A stretch of 44,812 nucleotides of DNA from Bradyrhizobium sp. STM 3843 (GCF_000239815.1 NZ_CAFK01000082.1:1-44812); one strand, 5' to 3'; shown: positions 25,927 to 34,759, numbered from the stretch's first letter. A program made the numbers and translations. The notes: a model not told the origin generated them from the letters alone.

Positions 25927-26568
25927 ATGCTTGATTCACCCCGCAACCTCTTCCTCGCCCTCGCGTTGAGCGCGCTCGCAGGTTTCGTCGATGGCATCGG
26001 GTTTCTGCATCTCGGCGGCCTGTTCGTCTCCTTCATGAGCGGCAACTCGACCCGCATGGGTGTCAGCCTTGCCGAGGCGCATTGGGGGGACGCGGCCTAT
26101 GCGGCCGGCCTGATCGGCCTGTTCGTGGCGGGCGCCGCCCTTGGCAGCCTGATCATGCGCCTTCGCAGCGCCTATTCGCAGGTGCTGCTGTTGATGCTCG
26201 AAGGTGGGCTTTTGACCGCGGCAACGTTGTGCCATCTGATGGGCCTGCCGCAGAGCGCAGTGGCCGGCATCGTGCTGGCGATGGGACTTGAGAACGCGGC
26301 ATTCCAGATCCGGGGTGGCGGGGGACTGGGCTTGACGTATGTGACCGGCGCGCTGGTCAAGGTCGGCCAGCAGCTTGCGGCTGCGCTGACCGGCGGACCC
26401 TGGTTCGGCTGGGTTCCCAACGTTTTGCTCTGGGCCGCACTGGTGACAGGTTCGGCCGTCGGCGCCTGGACCTATCTCCGGATCAACCTGATGGCTATCG
26501 GGGTTGCCGCCGGATTTGCGTTCCTGCTCGCTGTGTTCGTGGCCGCAACCGTTGCGCGCAAGCATTGA
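25927..26568 (+). CDS. DUF1275 (YoaK-type) membrane protein
   Basis: A 213-residue protein with about six membrane segments. Its N-terminus carries the family signature: LSALAGFVDGIGFLHLGG and FVSFMSGNSTRMG, then a late GLTYVTGALVKVGQQLA. These G-x-x-D and SGN motifs are diagnostic of DUF1275, whose function is not established. No strong ribosome site is seen at ATG 25927, but the signature begins right after it. It is 31 bp upstream of aroE in the same direction and probably cotranscribed with it. Confidence 0.85.
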   Translation: MLDSPRNLFLALALSALAGFVDGIGFLHLGGLFVSFMSGNSTRMGVSLAEAHWGDAAYAAGLIGLFVAGAALGSLIMRLRSAYSQVLLLMLEGGLLTAATLCHLMGLPQSAVAGIVLAMGLENAAFQIRGGGGLGLTYVTGALVKVGQQLAAALTGGPWFGWVPNVLLWAALVTGSAVGAWTYLRINLMAIGVAAGFAFLLAVFVAATVARKH

Positions 26569-26599
26569 CTCAACGGCCCGCTTGGCCGATGTCACGGCT

Positions 26600-27445
26600 A
26601 TGACCGCCGCTCCCAAGCCCCGCGCCGCCTGCCTGATCGGCTGGCCGGCGGCCCATTCGCGCTCGCCGCTGATCCACCATCACTGGCTGCATAAGCTTGG
26701 CATTGCCGGTGGCTACTCGATCGAAGCCGTCCCGCCGGAGGAACTGGCCGACTTCATCACGCATCTTGCGAGGCATGGCTTCATCGGCGCCAATGTCACG
26801 ATCCCGCACAAGGAGCGTGTGCTCGCATTGACCGAGCCCGATGACCGCGCCCGCGCGGTCGGCGCTGCCAACACGCTCTGGTACGACGGCGATGGTGTGC
26901 TGCGTGCGACCAACACCGACGTCGAGGGCTTCGTCGACAATCTCGATGCCGCGGTGCCCGGTTGGGATCGCACCGACGAGGCGCTGGTGCTGGGCTCGGG
27001 CGGCGCCGCCCGCGCGGTCGTATTCGGGCTCCTGGAGCGCGGCATCGGTCGCGTTCATATCGTCAACCGCACCTTGGCGCGGGCGCAAGGCCTCGCCGAT
27101 CAGTTCGGCGCGCGCGTGGTGCCGGCCGGGTGGGACAGCGTCGGCGCGCTGCTGCCGCGTGCCGGCCTGTTCGTCAACACCACCTCGCTCGGCATGCACG
27201 GCCAGCCGCCGCTCGCATTGGACGTCGGTGCGCTACCGGAACAATGCGTAGTCGCCGACCTCGTCTATGTGCCGCTCGAGACGGAATTGCTGGCATCCGC
27301 GCAGGCGAGGGGCCTGCGCACAGTTGACGGCCTCGGCATGCTGCTGCACCAGGCGGTGCGCGGGTTCGAACTGTGGTTCGGCGAGCGCCCGCAAGTGACT
27401 GGGGAACTGCGAGCGTTGGTCGAAGCCGATCTCACAAGGGCTTGA
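26600..27445 (+). CDS. aroE: Shikimate dehydrogenase
   Basis: A 281-residue shikimate dehydrogenase, which reduces 3-dehydroshikimate to shikimate with NADPH in aromatic amino acid synthesis. The substrate-binding SRSPLIHHHWL lies at the N-terminus. The catalytic lysine is in NVTIPHKE and the catalytic aspartate in NTDVEGF. The NADP-binding fold has LGSGGAARAVVFGL and the basic VNRTLAR. GLGMLLHQA near the C-terminus completes the set. The frame is open upstream, but ATG 26600 fits the family start. Many alphaproteobacteria have aroE beside coaE and dnaQ; neither follows here, so this could be a second copy. Confidence 0.9.
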   Translation: MTAAPKPRAACLIGWPAAHSRSPLIHHHWLHKLGIAGGYSIEAVPPEELADFITHLARHGFIGANVTIPHKERVLALTEPDDRARAVGAANTLWYDGDGVLRATNTDVEGFVDNLDAAVPGWDRTDEALVLGSGGAARAVVFGLLERGIGRVHIVNRTLARAQGLADQFGARVVPAGWDSVGALLPRAGLFVNTTSLGMHGQPPLALDVGALPEQCVVADLVYVPLETELLASAQARGLRTVDGLGMLLHQAVRGFELWFGERPQVTGELRALVEADLTRA

Positions 27446-27549
27446 GGACGGAATAAGCCCGGCGACGAGGCGTATTACTCCTCGTCACCCGTACGATCTC
27501 GTGCGGGACCTGGATGAGAGTTCATCCTTGGTAAGCTCCGGAGCCTATC

Positions 27550-28173
27550 ATGTCTGTTCGTTCTGCCTTGATCCGTCCTCTTGTCGTACTCGCAATGGTT
27601 GCGGCGCCGTCTGTGCTCGCAATTGCGCAACAGGCGCCGGTGCCGACGCGGGTGCGCGGCACCATCGAAAGCGTCGATGGCAACGTGATCACGGTGAAGT
27701 CGCGCAGCGGCGAGGACGTCAAGCTGCACATGACCCCCGATTTGCGCGTCGTCGGCGTGGTCAAGGCGCAGCTTTCAGACGTGAAGGTCGGCTCCTTCAT
27801 CGGCGCCACCACGGTGCCGGGGCCGGACGGCGTGCCTAAGGCAGTCGAGGTGCATATCTTTCCGGAGGACATGCGCGGCACCGGCGAGGGCTCTCGGCCC
27901 TACGATCTCAAACCGAATTCCAGCATGACCAATGCGACGGTGTCAGAAAGCGTCGTCTCCAATGACGGCCACACGCTCATGGTCAAGTACAAGGGCGGCG
28001 AGAAGAAGGTCGATGTGACACCGGATACGCCGGTCGTGACGTTCGTGCCCGCCGACAAGTCCGAGCTGAAGGCCGGCGCCAAGGTGATCGCCTTCATGAA
28101 GCAGTTGGCTGACGGCTCGTTCGAGACCAGCCGCGTCAGCGTCGGCCGCGACGGCATCACCCCGCCGATGTAA
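27550..28173 (+). CDS. Exported hypothetical protein, first of a tandem paralogous pair
   Basis: A 207-residue protein with a signal peptide (residues 1-27, ...VLAMVAAPSVLAIA). The mature part has two copies of a beta-rich unit: TRVRGTIESVDGNVITVKSR near residue 33 and a degenerate second copy (VVSNDGHTLMVKYKGGEKKVDVTPDTPV). It ends SVGRDGITPPM. It resembles small DUF5666-like/OB-type periplasmic proteins, but I cannot name a family with certainty. It is homologous along its whole length to the next gene, 113 bp downstream. Function unknown; a periplasmic role is inferred from the signal. Confidence 0.75.
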   Translation: MSVRSALIRPLVVLAMVAAPSVLAIAQQAPVPTRVRGTIESVDGNVITVKSRSGEDVKLHMTPDLRVVGVVKAQLSDVKVGSFIGATTVPGPDGVPKAVEVHIFPEDMRGTGEGSRPYDLKPNSSMTNATVSESVVSNDGHTLMVKYKGGEKKVDVTPDTPVVTFVPADKSELKAGAKVIAFMKQLADGSFETSRVSVGRDGITPPM

Positions 28174-28286
28174 CAGACGCCGCTTCGGTACGTAGTTCCC
28201 ACGATCCGCCGCGCCCCCGTCACAGGAATAGCCTTCCAGCGGCGGGGTTCGCAGTGGTGGATCGTTCAGCATCGGTAGGAGAGGTT

Positions 28287-28904
28287 ATGTCAAAACTGTT
28301 GTCCTTGAAGTCGGGCCTTGCGGCGCTTGCACTCGGTCTCGTCTCCACGCTTGCGCTCGCTCAGCAGCCAACGACCGTCCGCATTCGCGGGCAGATCGAG
28401 GCGGTCGATGGTCCCGTGCTCACCATCAAGACCCGCGAGGGCAGCGATGTGAAGGTCAAGATGACCGACAACGTCGCGGTGTTTGGCGTCGTCAAGACCG
28501 CGCTGTCCGAGATCAAGGAGGGATCCTATATCGGCGTGACCGGCATGCCGCAGCCGGACGGCACGCAGAAGGCCATCGCCGTGCACATCTTCCCGGAAAA
28601 CCAGCGGGGCGCTGCGGAAGGTTTCCGGCCCTGGGATCTGCGGGCAAATTCGACCATGACCAACGCGACGGTCGCGCAGACCGTCAAGGGGACTGACGGT
28701 CAGAACATCCTGGTCAGGTACAAGGACGGCGAGAAGAAGGTCGTGGTGCCACCGGACACGCCCGTGGTCACCTTCGTCGCCGGCGACAAGTCGGAAGTGA
28801 AACCGGGCGCGCAGATCATCATCTTCGGCGCCACCAAGAAGGACGACATGCTCGAGGCCAACCGCGTCAATGTCGGCCGCGACGGCATCACGCCGCCGAT
28901 GTGA
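28287..28904 (+). CDS. Exported hypothetical protein, second of a tandem paralogous pair
   Basis: A 205-residue paralogue of the previous gene. It has a signal peptide (MSKLLSLKSGLAALALGLVS, cleavage probably after ALA) and then VRIRGQIEAVDGPVLTIKTR and the same blocks: VFGVVKTALSEIKEGSYIGV, AVHIFPENQRG, TMTNATV, KKVVVPPDTPVVTFV and the final VGRDGITPPM. TAGGAGAGG supports ATG 28287; the frame is open from 28254. The two proteins probably arose by local duplication and share compartment and function, which remains unknown. Confidence 0.75.
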   Translation: MSKLLSLKSGLAALALGLVSTLALAQQPTTVRIRGQIEAVDGPVLTIKTREGSDVKVKMTDNVAVFGVVKTALSEIKEGSYIGVTGMPQPDGTQKAIAVHIFPENQRGAAEGFRPWDLRANSTMTNATVAQTVKGTDGQNILVRYKDGEKKVVVPPDTPVVTFVAGDKSEVKPGAQIIIFGATKKDDMLEANRVNVGRDGITPPM

Positions 28905-28950
28905 CGCCGAACTTGTCATTCCGCTGCAATGCGGGCCACAACAACAGTGT

Positions 28951-28972
28951 GGTCCCTGCGAAAGCAGGGACC
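28951..28972. repeat. Intergenic palindrome
   Basis: GGTCCCTGC (28951-28959) and GCAGGGACC (28964-28972) form a perfect 9-bp stem with a GAAA loop. The wording gtggtccctgcgaaagcagggaccca is typical of a Bradyrhizobium intergenic repeat. It starts 47 bp after the tandem pair and may also act as its 3' end. Confidence 0.7.
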
Positions 28973-29101
28973 CAAAATCTCCGCACCGCGATGCGGATCA
29001 ACTTTGGGACTAATTGACTTCGTCTGTTTCTGATCAGCTTCTGGCGACGCAAACTGAACGTTCGACCAAGCCTGCACATCTCACAAAGATTCGAACCGAC
29101 G

Positions 29102-29374
29102 CTATTCTCCTGTCGGGGCGCGCTGATGCAGTCGCAAGCCGTCGCATCCGCGACAGCTGGGACATGACTCCTGCAGCCGGTCGATTGCCAAGCGGCGCAG
29201 ACTCGCGGGGTCCAACTCGCCGTCGGCCGCCAGGGTCAAGATCTTCTCGGCGAGACATGCCAACAATGGCGGGGTCCGCATCGGACCGGGCACCGTTCGG
29301 GCGGCGTCTCGTAGAACATCCCGTAAGATGGTGCAACGATCGGCTCGAGACTGATGGAGCGTGACAGGTGACAT
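29102..29374 (-). CDS. Small conserved hypothetical protein with CxxCxxC motif
   Basis: A 90-residue protein, mostly helical (LLACLAEKILTLAADGELDP, SLRRLAIDRLQ), ending in a cysteine cluster SCPSCRGCDGLRL that could bind metal. ATG 29374 has GGAG 8 nt upstream. The pattern of a small helical protein with terminal cysteines is familiar from Bradyrhizobium genomes, but I know no function. Confidence 0.55.
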   Translation of the reverse strand: MSPVTLHQSRADRCTILRDVLRDAARTVPGPMRTPPLLACLAEKILTLAADGELDPASLRRLAIDRLQESCPSCRGCDGLRLHQRAPTGE

Positions 29375-29523
29375 GACGCTACTCCGCGAAAGCTAGGATT
29401 CTTGTCGTGGAACAGTTGCCGTGTCGGCTCCCTCGCCAGCAACTCACCGACATAGAGAGACGATTTGCTGTCGCTGGCGGAAAGTCGATTTTCCGCTTCG
29501 CACCACTCGGTTTTCGCTCGTGA

Positions 29524-29961
29524 TCAGGTCACGCAGCGGCCGGGCTGCAGGCTCTTGGCAATCTCGGTCAGGATGCTCACGCTTGGCTCGCAGGCGATCG
29601 GGCGCTTGGTGTCCTGCGGCTTGATCGCCCCAGACTTGATCACGGGTTGCGACGATGAAGCTGCCGTGCCTGTTGTGTTGCGTACGGTTTCTGCCGGAGC
29701 CGGCGCCGCGGCCGGAATACGGAGGAGAAACGACGTATTGGCAAACACTGAATAGTGAAGCGAGATGATCTTAGTCTGCCCGATGGCGGGCAGAGCCTCT
29801 GCGCGATCCGCCTTGGCGGACCGGTTGACTGAGTTGGTTGTGGTTAAAGCTGCGCTGAGCAGCCCCACGGTCAAATCGTCCCCTGGCGCAAACTGCACGG
29901 CTCCGACGGTCAGTGCCGCTGCAATCGCACCAGGAACAACTACCTTGCTGGTATCTGACAT
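29524..29961 (-). CDS. Exported or membrane-anchored hypothetical protein
   Basis: A 145-residue protein with one N-terminal hydrophobic stretch (residues ~8-22, VVPGAIAAALTVGAVQFA). An Ala/Pro/Thr-rich linker follows, and the C-terminal segment ACEPSVSILTEIAKSLQPGRCVT has two cysteines that could pair. The composition suggests a secreted or anchored protein with a small disulfide-closed tail. It is the second of three minus-strand small genes and is separated from the upstream one by a terminator. Family not recognised. Confidence 0.6.
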   Translation of the reverse strand: MSDTSKVVVPGAIAAALTVGAVQFAPGDDLTVGLLSAALTTTNSVNRSAKADRAEALPAIGQTKIISLHYSVFANTSFLLRIPAAAPAPAETVRNTTGTAASSSQPVIKSGAIKPQDTKRPIACEPSVSILTEIAKSLQPGRCVT

Positions 29962-29999
29962 GGCTACCGTTCCCTCACCCTGCTGGCGATTCCAAAAAA

Positions 30000-30031
30000 A
30001 AGGCCGTCGAAACTTGCCGTTCGACGGCCTT
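30000..30031 (-). terminator. Rho-independent terminator for the 30109-30333 gene
   Basis: AAGGCCGTCGAA (30000-30011) pairs perfectly with TTCGACGGCCTT (30020-30031), loop 8 nt. On the minus strand it is followed by a run of eight T (complement of the A tract at 29994-30001). It lies 77 bp past the stop at 30109. Confidence 0.85.
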
Positions 30032-30108
30032 CGCGGTTCGCGTGTGATGTGGGGACAACCGTGGGGGCGGTTTGGGTCATCACACCGACCGAAGACGGCG
30101 ATTAAGAT

Positions 30109-30333
30109 CTAGGACAGGTCCACCTTCATCTGCTCAACGCGCCTCCGTGTCTTGGACAGCTTCGCAAACTCGTTCGCGAGCAGCTCGAGCAGCACTCTTC
30201 GCCTGCCCAGGTTTGCTTCGGTCGCCAGCCGTGCCTTGTAGAGCTCAATGTTCTGAGCAGTGACGAAGGTCGCCAACGCATCAACATGCGAACCGTCGCA
30301 AGACTGCATATTTGGGGGATCGACCACCTTCAT
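30109..30333 (-). CDS. Small helical hypothetical protein (74 aa)
   Basis: A 74-residue soluble protein starting MKVVDPPN. After a short N-terminal segment it is one long helical region with heptad-like spacing: FVTAQNIELYKARLA, RRRVLLELLANEFAKL, RRRVEQMKVDL. It could form a coiled-coil dimer. ATG 30333 has an AGGAGG ribosome site, which decides against the upstream start at 30357. It has its own terminator. Such short proteins recur in Bradyrhizobium; the function is unknown. Confidence 0.65.
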   Translation of the reverse strand: MKVVDPPNMQSCDGSHVDALATFVTAQNIELYKARLATEANLGRRRVLLELLANEFAKLSKTRRRVEQMKVDLS

Positions 30334-30530
30334 GAGCCCTCCTTTCGCCTTTTCCAAGTTGCGGCGCCTGCTCGCGGCCCGGCCATTTGACCATTCGTAA
30401 AAAGCCTAGCGGTGGACGCGTGGGCGCGTAACTCGGGAATTCGCGAGCTAGTAGACCTACGGGATTGAGCGTCTCGAGCGCCGAAATACCGCCGGCCTGG
30501 GTAGGTCCAAGGCGCTGCTCAGAAACGAGA

Positions 30531-30546
30531 GTTGATCCTGATCAAC
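30531..30546. promoter_or_regulatory. Candidate FixK/FNR box upstream of the FixJ-like gene
   Basis: GTTGATC-CT-GATCAAC is a perfect palindrome. Its core TTGATCCTGATCAA (30532-30545) matches the FixK/FNR form TTGA-N6-TCAA exactly. It is centred at 30538.5, 63 bp before the GTG start, with gctatc at 30565-30570 as a possible -10. That spacing suits a class II activated promoter with the start near 30580. Confidence 0.7.
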
Positions 30547-30601
30547 TCGGAGGCTGGCGCGGCTGCTATCCGGCTTGCTGGCTGACGCTAGGGGAAACGA
30601 T

Positions 30602-31219
30602 GTGCCTGGCAAATCGGTGATCCATGTCGTCGAAGACGATCGATCGATGCGCGAGTCCCTGCTCGATCTGCTCGAAGATGCCGGCTACAAGGTTCGCGCC
30701 TACAACAGGGCTGAGGAACTGCTGGCGCGATGCGCAGCGTTGGAACCCGGCTGCATCGTCAGCGATGTCCGCATGCCGGGCGTGGATGGTCTTACCCTTC
30801 TTTGCAGGCTTCGGGCCGCTGGCTCGAAGTTGCCGCTCATGCTGATCACGGGCCATGGCGACGTTTCGATGGCCGTAGCGGCAATGAAGTTGGGCGCAGT
30901 TGATTTTCTGGAAAAGCCGTTTGAAGCTGATGCATTGCTGGCTGCGATTGATGTGGCTCTGCATCCCCAGCAAAGCGATATCGGGACTGTCGACGCCGAA
31001 ACGGCGCGCCGCAGCCTCCAGAAGTTGACGCCACGAGAAGACGAAGTTTTCAAGCGTCTGGTGACCGGAAAGGCAAACAAGGAGATCGCAGTCGAACTCG
31101 GCATCAGCCCGCGCACCGTGGAATTCCATCGGGCGCATATCATGGAAAAGCTGGCGGCAAAAGCGCTGCCAGATCTGGTTCGTCTGTGGCTCTCAAGCAA
31201 TCTCGCGCAATCTAAATGA
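30602..31219 (+). CDS. FixJ-like two-component response regulator (receiver plus LuxR helix-turn-helix)
   Basis: A 205-residue protein, the same length as FixJ. The receiver domain (1-120) has acidic residues E11-D12-D13, the phosphorylated D55 in SDVRMPG, the switch threonine in LITGHGD and K105 in FLEKPF. The LuxR/NarL-type DNA-binding domain (~140-200) has LTPREDEVFKRLVTGKANKE and GISPRTVEFHRAHIMEKL. GTG 30602 is chosen because AGGGGAAA lies just upstream and the product then begins directly with the receiver. Its stop overlaps the kinase start by 4 bp, so the kinase is its partner. The FixK-type box upstream suggests induction at low oxygen. Confidence 0.9.
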   Translation: MPGKSVIHVVEDDRSMRESLLDLLEDAGYKVRAYNRAEELLARCAALEPGCIVSDVRMPGVDGLTLLCRLRAAGSKLPLMLITGHGDVSMAVAAMKLGAVDFLEKPFEADALLAAIDVALHPQQSDIGTVDAETARRSLQKLTPREDEVFKRLVTGKANKEIAVELGISPRTVEFHRAHIMEKLAAKALPDLVRLWLSSNLAQSK

Positions 31220-32850
31220 GCGACCAAGCTGGCTCTAAAGGTGCGTGTGACGGAGACACCATTAGCCGGCCGCCTGCCGACGAGGCCTTCGGCGGCGAGA
31301 TCGGACTCATCTATCTTCAGCCGACGGCCAGTCAAAGTCGAATCGCGCTCGCAGTCGTCGTGCTTGTATTCTTTATGGTGGCGACTGTTGCTCCCTTCGC
31401 ATCAGTCGCGCTGCCGATGTTTGCTGCGTTCATACCATTCCTGAACGCCACGATTCTCGTCACCGATCTGATCACGGCGATACTGTTGTTCGCCCAGTTC
31501 TCGATCTCCCGATCACGCGCGCTTCTGGTGCTTGCGGGCGGCTATCTTTTCACGGCGCTCATTGTCATTCCTCATGCGCTGACTTTTCCGGGCGCTTTTT
31601 CTCCGACAGGCTTCCTTGGCGCTGGTATCCAGACCACCGCTTGGCTCTATATTTTCTGGCATTTTGGTTTCCCAGCGGCGCTCTCAGCCTATGCCTTGCT
31701 GAAAGACAACCCGTCCGGAATTCGAGGCTCGATCCGGTCCGCTATCGGCCGATGCGTGGCGATCACGGTTGCAATCGTATTAGTGCTAACGGGAATCGCA
31801 ATTGCGGCAGATCCGTATTTGCCACGCCTCTTCTCAAGCGCAACGGGTCTTACTACGCTCGGTACGTTCATCCCGTCGGTTGACTTGCTGTTCTGTGTGC
31901 TCTCGCTCGTGTTGATGTGGGTACATCGGCGATCTATTCTCGATCTCTGGTTGATGGTGGTACTTTGCGCAATGATCGGCGAACTGGCTCTTACGGTGGT
32001 CCGCTTTAGTCTTGGATTTTACGTCAGCCGCATGCTGTCAATTGCCACCTCGACCATTGTGCTCGTCATCCTGCTGGCGGAGACAACCGGGTTGTACACG
32101 CGTCTTGCTCGCGCAAACGCGATGTTGCGACGCGAACGCGACAACAAGTTGATGAACTTGGAAGCGGCAGTTGCGTCGATCTCGCACGAGGTCAAGCAGC
32201 CCTTGGCTGCCATCGTGATGAGAGGGAGCACTGCTTTGCGGTTCTTGGGCTATACCCCGCCGGACGTCGAAAAGGCCCGGTCGGCCCTCAACAAGATCGT
32301 AATCGAAGGACGCCGAGCGAGTGAGATATTCGATAACATTCGTGACCTGTTTCGGAAATCCAATCATCAGCGGACGACGATCGATATGAACAAACTCATC
32401 TCAAGCATCGTGGAGAGTTTGCATGTCGAGCTGGCAGACCACCGCATTGAAGTGCAGACCGAACTTCAGCCGGAACTCCCGCCCGTCTGGGGCCATCGCG
32501 GGCAATTGCAGGACGTCCTTCTCAACCTGATTCGCAACGCGACCGAGGCCATGGAAGCAGGCCAAGGTAAATTCCGGGTCTTGCGATTGACGAGCGAAAG
32601 GCGGCCAAACGATGGGATTGGCATCAAGGTCACGGACACCGGACCCGGCATCGATCCGGAGAGGCTCGACACGATCTTCGATGCCTTCGTGACAACTAAA
32701 TCCCAGGGCATGGGGTTGGGACTGGCTATCTGTCGAATGATCGTGGAGCGCCACGGCGGTCAACTGTTGGCCTCGTCCGGAGAGGGCGGCGGCGCGCAGT
32801 TCGAAATCCTTCTGCCGATCGAGCCACGCCCCGATGCTGCAGCGAATTGA
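31216..32850 (+). CDS. MASE4-type membrane sensor histidine kinase
   Basis: A 544-residue hybrid of a membrane sensor and a kinase. Residues ~40-290 carry about eight membrane segments with the MASE4 pattern (LPMFAAFIPFLNATILVTDL, GYLFTALIVIPHALTFPG, GIQTTAWLYIFWHFGFP). The HisKA helix holds the phosphorylated H324 in ISHEVKQPLAAI. The ATPase domain has LLNLIRNATEAM (N box), VTDTGPGID (G1) and GMGLGLAICRMIVERHGG (G2). It is coupled to the FixJ-like gene by an ATGA overlap. Unlike FixL it has no PAS-heme domain; the MASE4 signal is unknown. Confidence 0.9.
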   Translation: MSDQAGSKGACDGDTISRPPADEAFGGEIGLIYLQPTASQSRIALAVVVLVFFMVATVAPFASVALPMFAAFIPFLNATILVTDLITAILLFAQFSISRSRALLVLAGGYLFTALIVIPHALTFPGAFSPTGFLGAGIQTTAWLYIFWHFGFPAALSAYALLKDNPSGIRGSIRSAIGRCVAITVAIVLVLTGIAIAADPYLPRLFSSATGLTTLGTFIPSVDLLFCVLSLVLMWVHRRSILDLWLMVVLCAMIGELALTVVRFSLGFYVSRMLSIATSTIVLVILLAETTGLYTRLARANAMLRRERDNKLMNLEAAVASISHEVKQPLAAIVMRGSTALRFLGYTPPDVEKARSALNKIVIEGRRASEIFDNIRDLFRKSNHQRTTIDMNKLISSIVESLHVELADHRIEVQTELQPELPPVWGHRGQLQDVLLNLIRNATEAMEAGQGKFRVLRLTSERRPNDGIGIKVTDTGPGIDPERLDTIFDAFVTTKSQGMGLGLAICRMIVERHGGQLLASSGEGGGAQFEILLPIEPRPDAAAN

Positions 32851-33038
32851 CGACGGGTGCGGCCTGATGCCGCCTTCACCATCCAGTGCGCCTCAGAGCA
32901 GCGCGTCTAACCCGTAGATCTACCAGCTAGCAATTCACCGAGCTACGGAACGAGGCCGGACGCGGTAGTTCTCTTGCATACTTCAAGTAATTGTAGGCTG
33001 GTACGTGGAGCTGGTGCCCCGCAACCTCGCCGACACAA

Positions 33039-33067
33039 GAGGCCGCCGAATTTGTTTCGGCGGCCTC
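33039..33067. terminator. Hairpin between convergent transcripts
   Basis: GAGGCCGCCGAA (33039-33050) pairs perfectly with TTCGGCGGCCTC (33056-33067), loop 5 nt, followed on the plus strand by aattta. It lies between the kinase end (32850) and the end of the convergent lldD-like gene (33128) and could serve both. Confidence 0.65.
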
Positions 33068-33127
33068 AATTTAGCTGTCGCCTGATGCCGTCGGCTGGGG
33101 CGACTTCACGTCACTTGAGGCCGTACC

Positions 33128-34264
33128 CTAATTCGCCAGCACGTGCCGGTCGATCTCCGCGATGGTGTTGACCCCGCACAGGCCCATCGTGGTGTTGAGC
33201 TCGTTCCTGATGATGTCGATCGCCTTCGCAACGCCCGCCTGTCCGGCGGCGCCGAGGCCATAGGCATAGGCGCGGCCGATCATGCACGACTTCGCGCCGA
33301 GCGCCAGCGCGCGCATCACATCCTGTCCGGAGCGGATGCCGCCGTCGAACATGATCTCGATCCTGTCGCCGACGGCGTCCACAATGCCGGGGAGCACATG
33401 GATGGAGGACGGCGCACCGTCGAGCTGACGGCCGCCATGGTTCGACACCACGAGCGCCTGCGCGCCGGTGTCTGCGGCGAGCTTGGCGTCCTCGACGTCG
33501 TGAATGCCCTTCAGGATCAGTTTGCCGGGCCAGATCGTGCGGATCCAGTCGATATCCTTCCAGTTCAGGCTGGTGTCGAACTGCGCCGTGGTCCAGGCTG
33601 AGAGCTTGGTGAGATCCTCGGTGTTCTTCACGTGACCGGCAATGTTGCCGAAGGTGCGGCGCTTGCCCTGCAAGACGCCGGACACCCAGGCCGGCTTGGT
33701 CGCGAAATCGAACAGTTTCGACAGCGACCATTCCGGCGGCACGCTCATGCCGTTCTTGATGTCCTGATGGCGCTGGCCGATCACCTGCAGGTCGACGGTC
33801 AGGCACAGTGCGCTGCATTTGGCGGCGATCGCGCGTTCGATCAGCGCCTTGATGAAGCCGCGGTCCTTCATGACGTAGAGCTGAAACCAGAATGGCTTCT
33901 GCACGCTGCCTGCGATGTCCTCGATCGAGCAGATCGACATCGTGCTCTGCGTGAACGGGATGCCGGCGGCCTGCGCGGCGCGGCAGGCATGGATCTCGCC
34001 GTCTCCATGCTGCATGCCCAACAGCCCGACGGGGGCAAGGATGATCGGCAGCGTGGATGGCTCGCCCAGGATCGTGGTCGACAGGTCGCGCTTGGAGACG
34101 TCGACCAGGATGCGCTGCCGGAACTTGAGCTTCTGCAGGTCCTCGCGATTGGCGCGTAGGGTCTCCTCGGCATAGGAGCCGCGATCGGCATAGTCGAAGA
34201 AGGCCTTGGGCACGCGGCGCTTGTGCAACTCGCGCAGATCCTCGATGCAGGTGATGTGCTTCAT
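33128..34264 (-). CDS. lldD: FMN-dependent alpha-hydroxy-acid dehydrogenase (L-lactate dehydrogenase type)
   Basis: A 378-residue flavoprotein of the LldD/glycolate-oxidase family, oxidising an L-2-hydroxy acid (typically L-lactate to pyruvate) and passing electrons to quinone or oxygen. Motifs: FDYADRGSYAEETLRAN near the start, ILAPVGLLGMQHGDGE, FWFQLYVMKDR, the active-site SNHGGRQLDGAPS with its histidine and arginine, and FDGGIRSGQDVMRALALGA for the FMN phosphate. ATG 34264 has GGGAGG upstream; the frame is open to 34339. Substrate choice between lactate, mandelate and others is not fixed by sequence. No lactate permease adjoins it. Confidence 0.88.
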   Translation of the reverse strand: MKHITCIEDLRELHKRRVPKAFFDYADRGSYAEETLRANREDLQKLKFRQRILVDVSKRDLSTTILGEPSTLPIILAPVGLLGMQHGDGEIHACRAAQAAGIPFTQSTMSICSIEDIAGSVQKPFWFQLYVMKDRGFIKALIERAIAAKCSALCLTVDLQVIGQRHQDIKNGMSVPPEWSLSKLFDFATKPAWVSGVLQGKRRTFGNIAGHVKNTEDLTKLSAWTTAQFDTSLNWKDIDWIRTIWPGKLILKGIHDVEDAKLAADTGAQALVVSNHGGRQLDGAPSSIHVLPGIVDAVGDRIEIMFDGGIRSGQDVMRALALGAKSCMIGRAYAYGLGAAGQAGVAKAIDIIRNELNTTMGLCGVNTIAEIDRHVLAN

Positions 34265-34318
34265 CGCTATTTGCCTCCCGGTCCCCGTCTTGCTTTTGGC
34301 CCGCGGGGTGTCATCTAG

Positions 34319-34558
<240 letters not shown>

Positions 34559-34587
34559 AGCGCTACTTCCTTCGATAAATATCAGTA

Positions 34588-34602
34588 TTAACAATGACTT
34601 AA
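34588..34602. promoter_or_regulatory. Candidate CtrA box upstream of glmM
   Basis: TTAA-CAATGAC-TTAA matches the alphaproteobacterial CtrA consensus TTAA-N7-TTAA. It lies 157 bp before the glmM start, inside the 201-bp AT-rich gap after the tiny acidic gene. That interval shows no other gene. Confidence 0.45.
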
Positions 34603-34759
34603 CCGCAATGCGGAAATTTTGCGGTAATGATTCATCATATTTTTTGAAGCCATCTTAGCAGTAACGCGATTATAACCCCGCGGCTGGCCGGTGATTGGAA
34701 CGGATCGACTGATTCGCGACCCCGGTACGGGAATCCAGGGGGCTGTTGCTGGGGGTTTT

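Noticed and set aside
32910..32960. tRNA-like wording on the minus strand (gtagctcggt ... gctggtagatc)
   Set aside because: No acceptor stem, anticodon arm or T-arm (ttcgaatc-type) can be drawn around it, so it is most likely chance.
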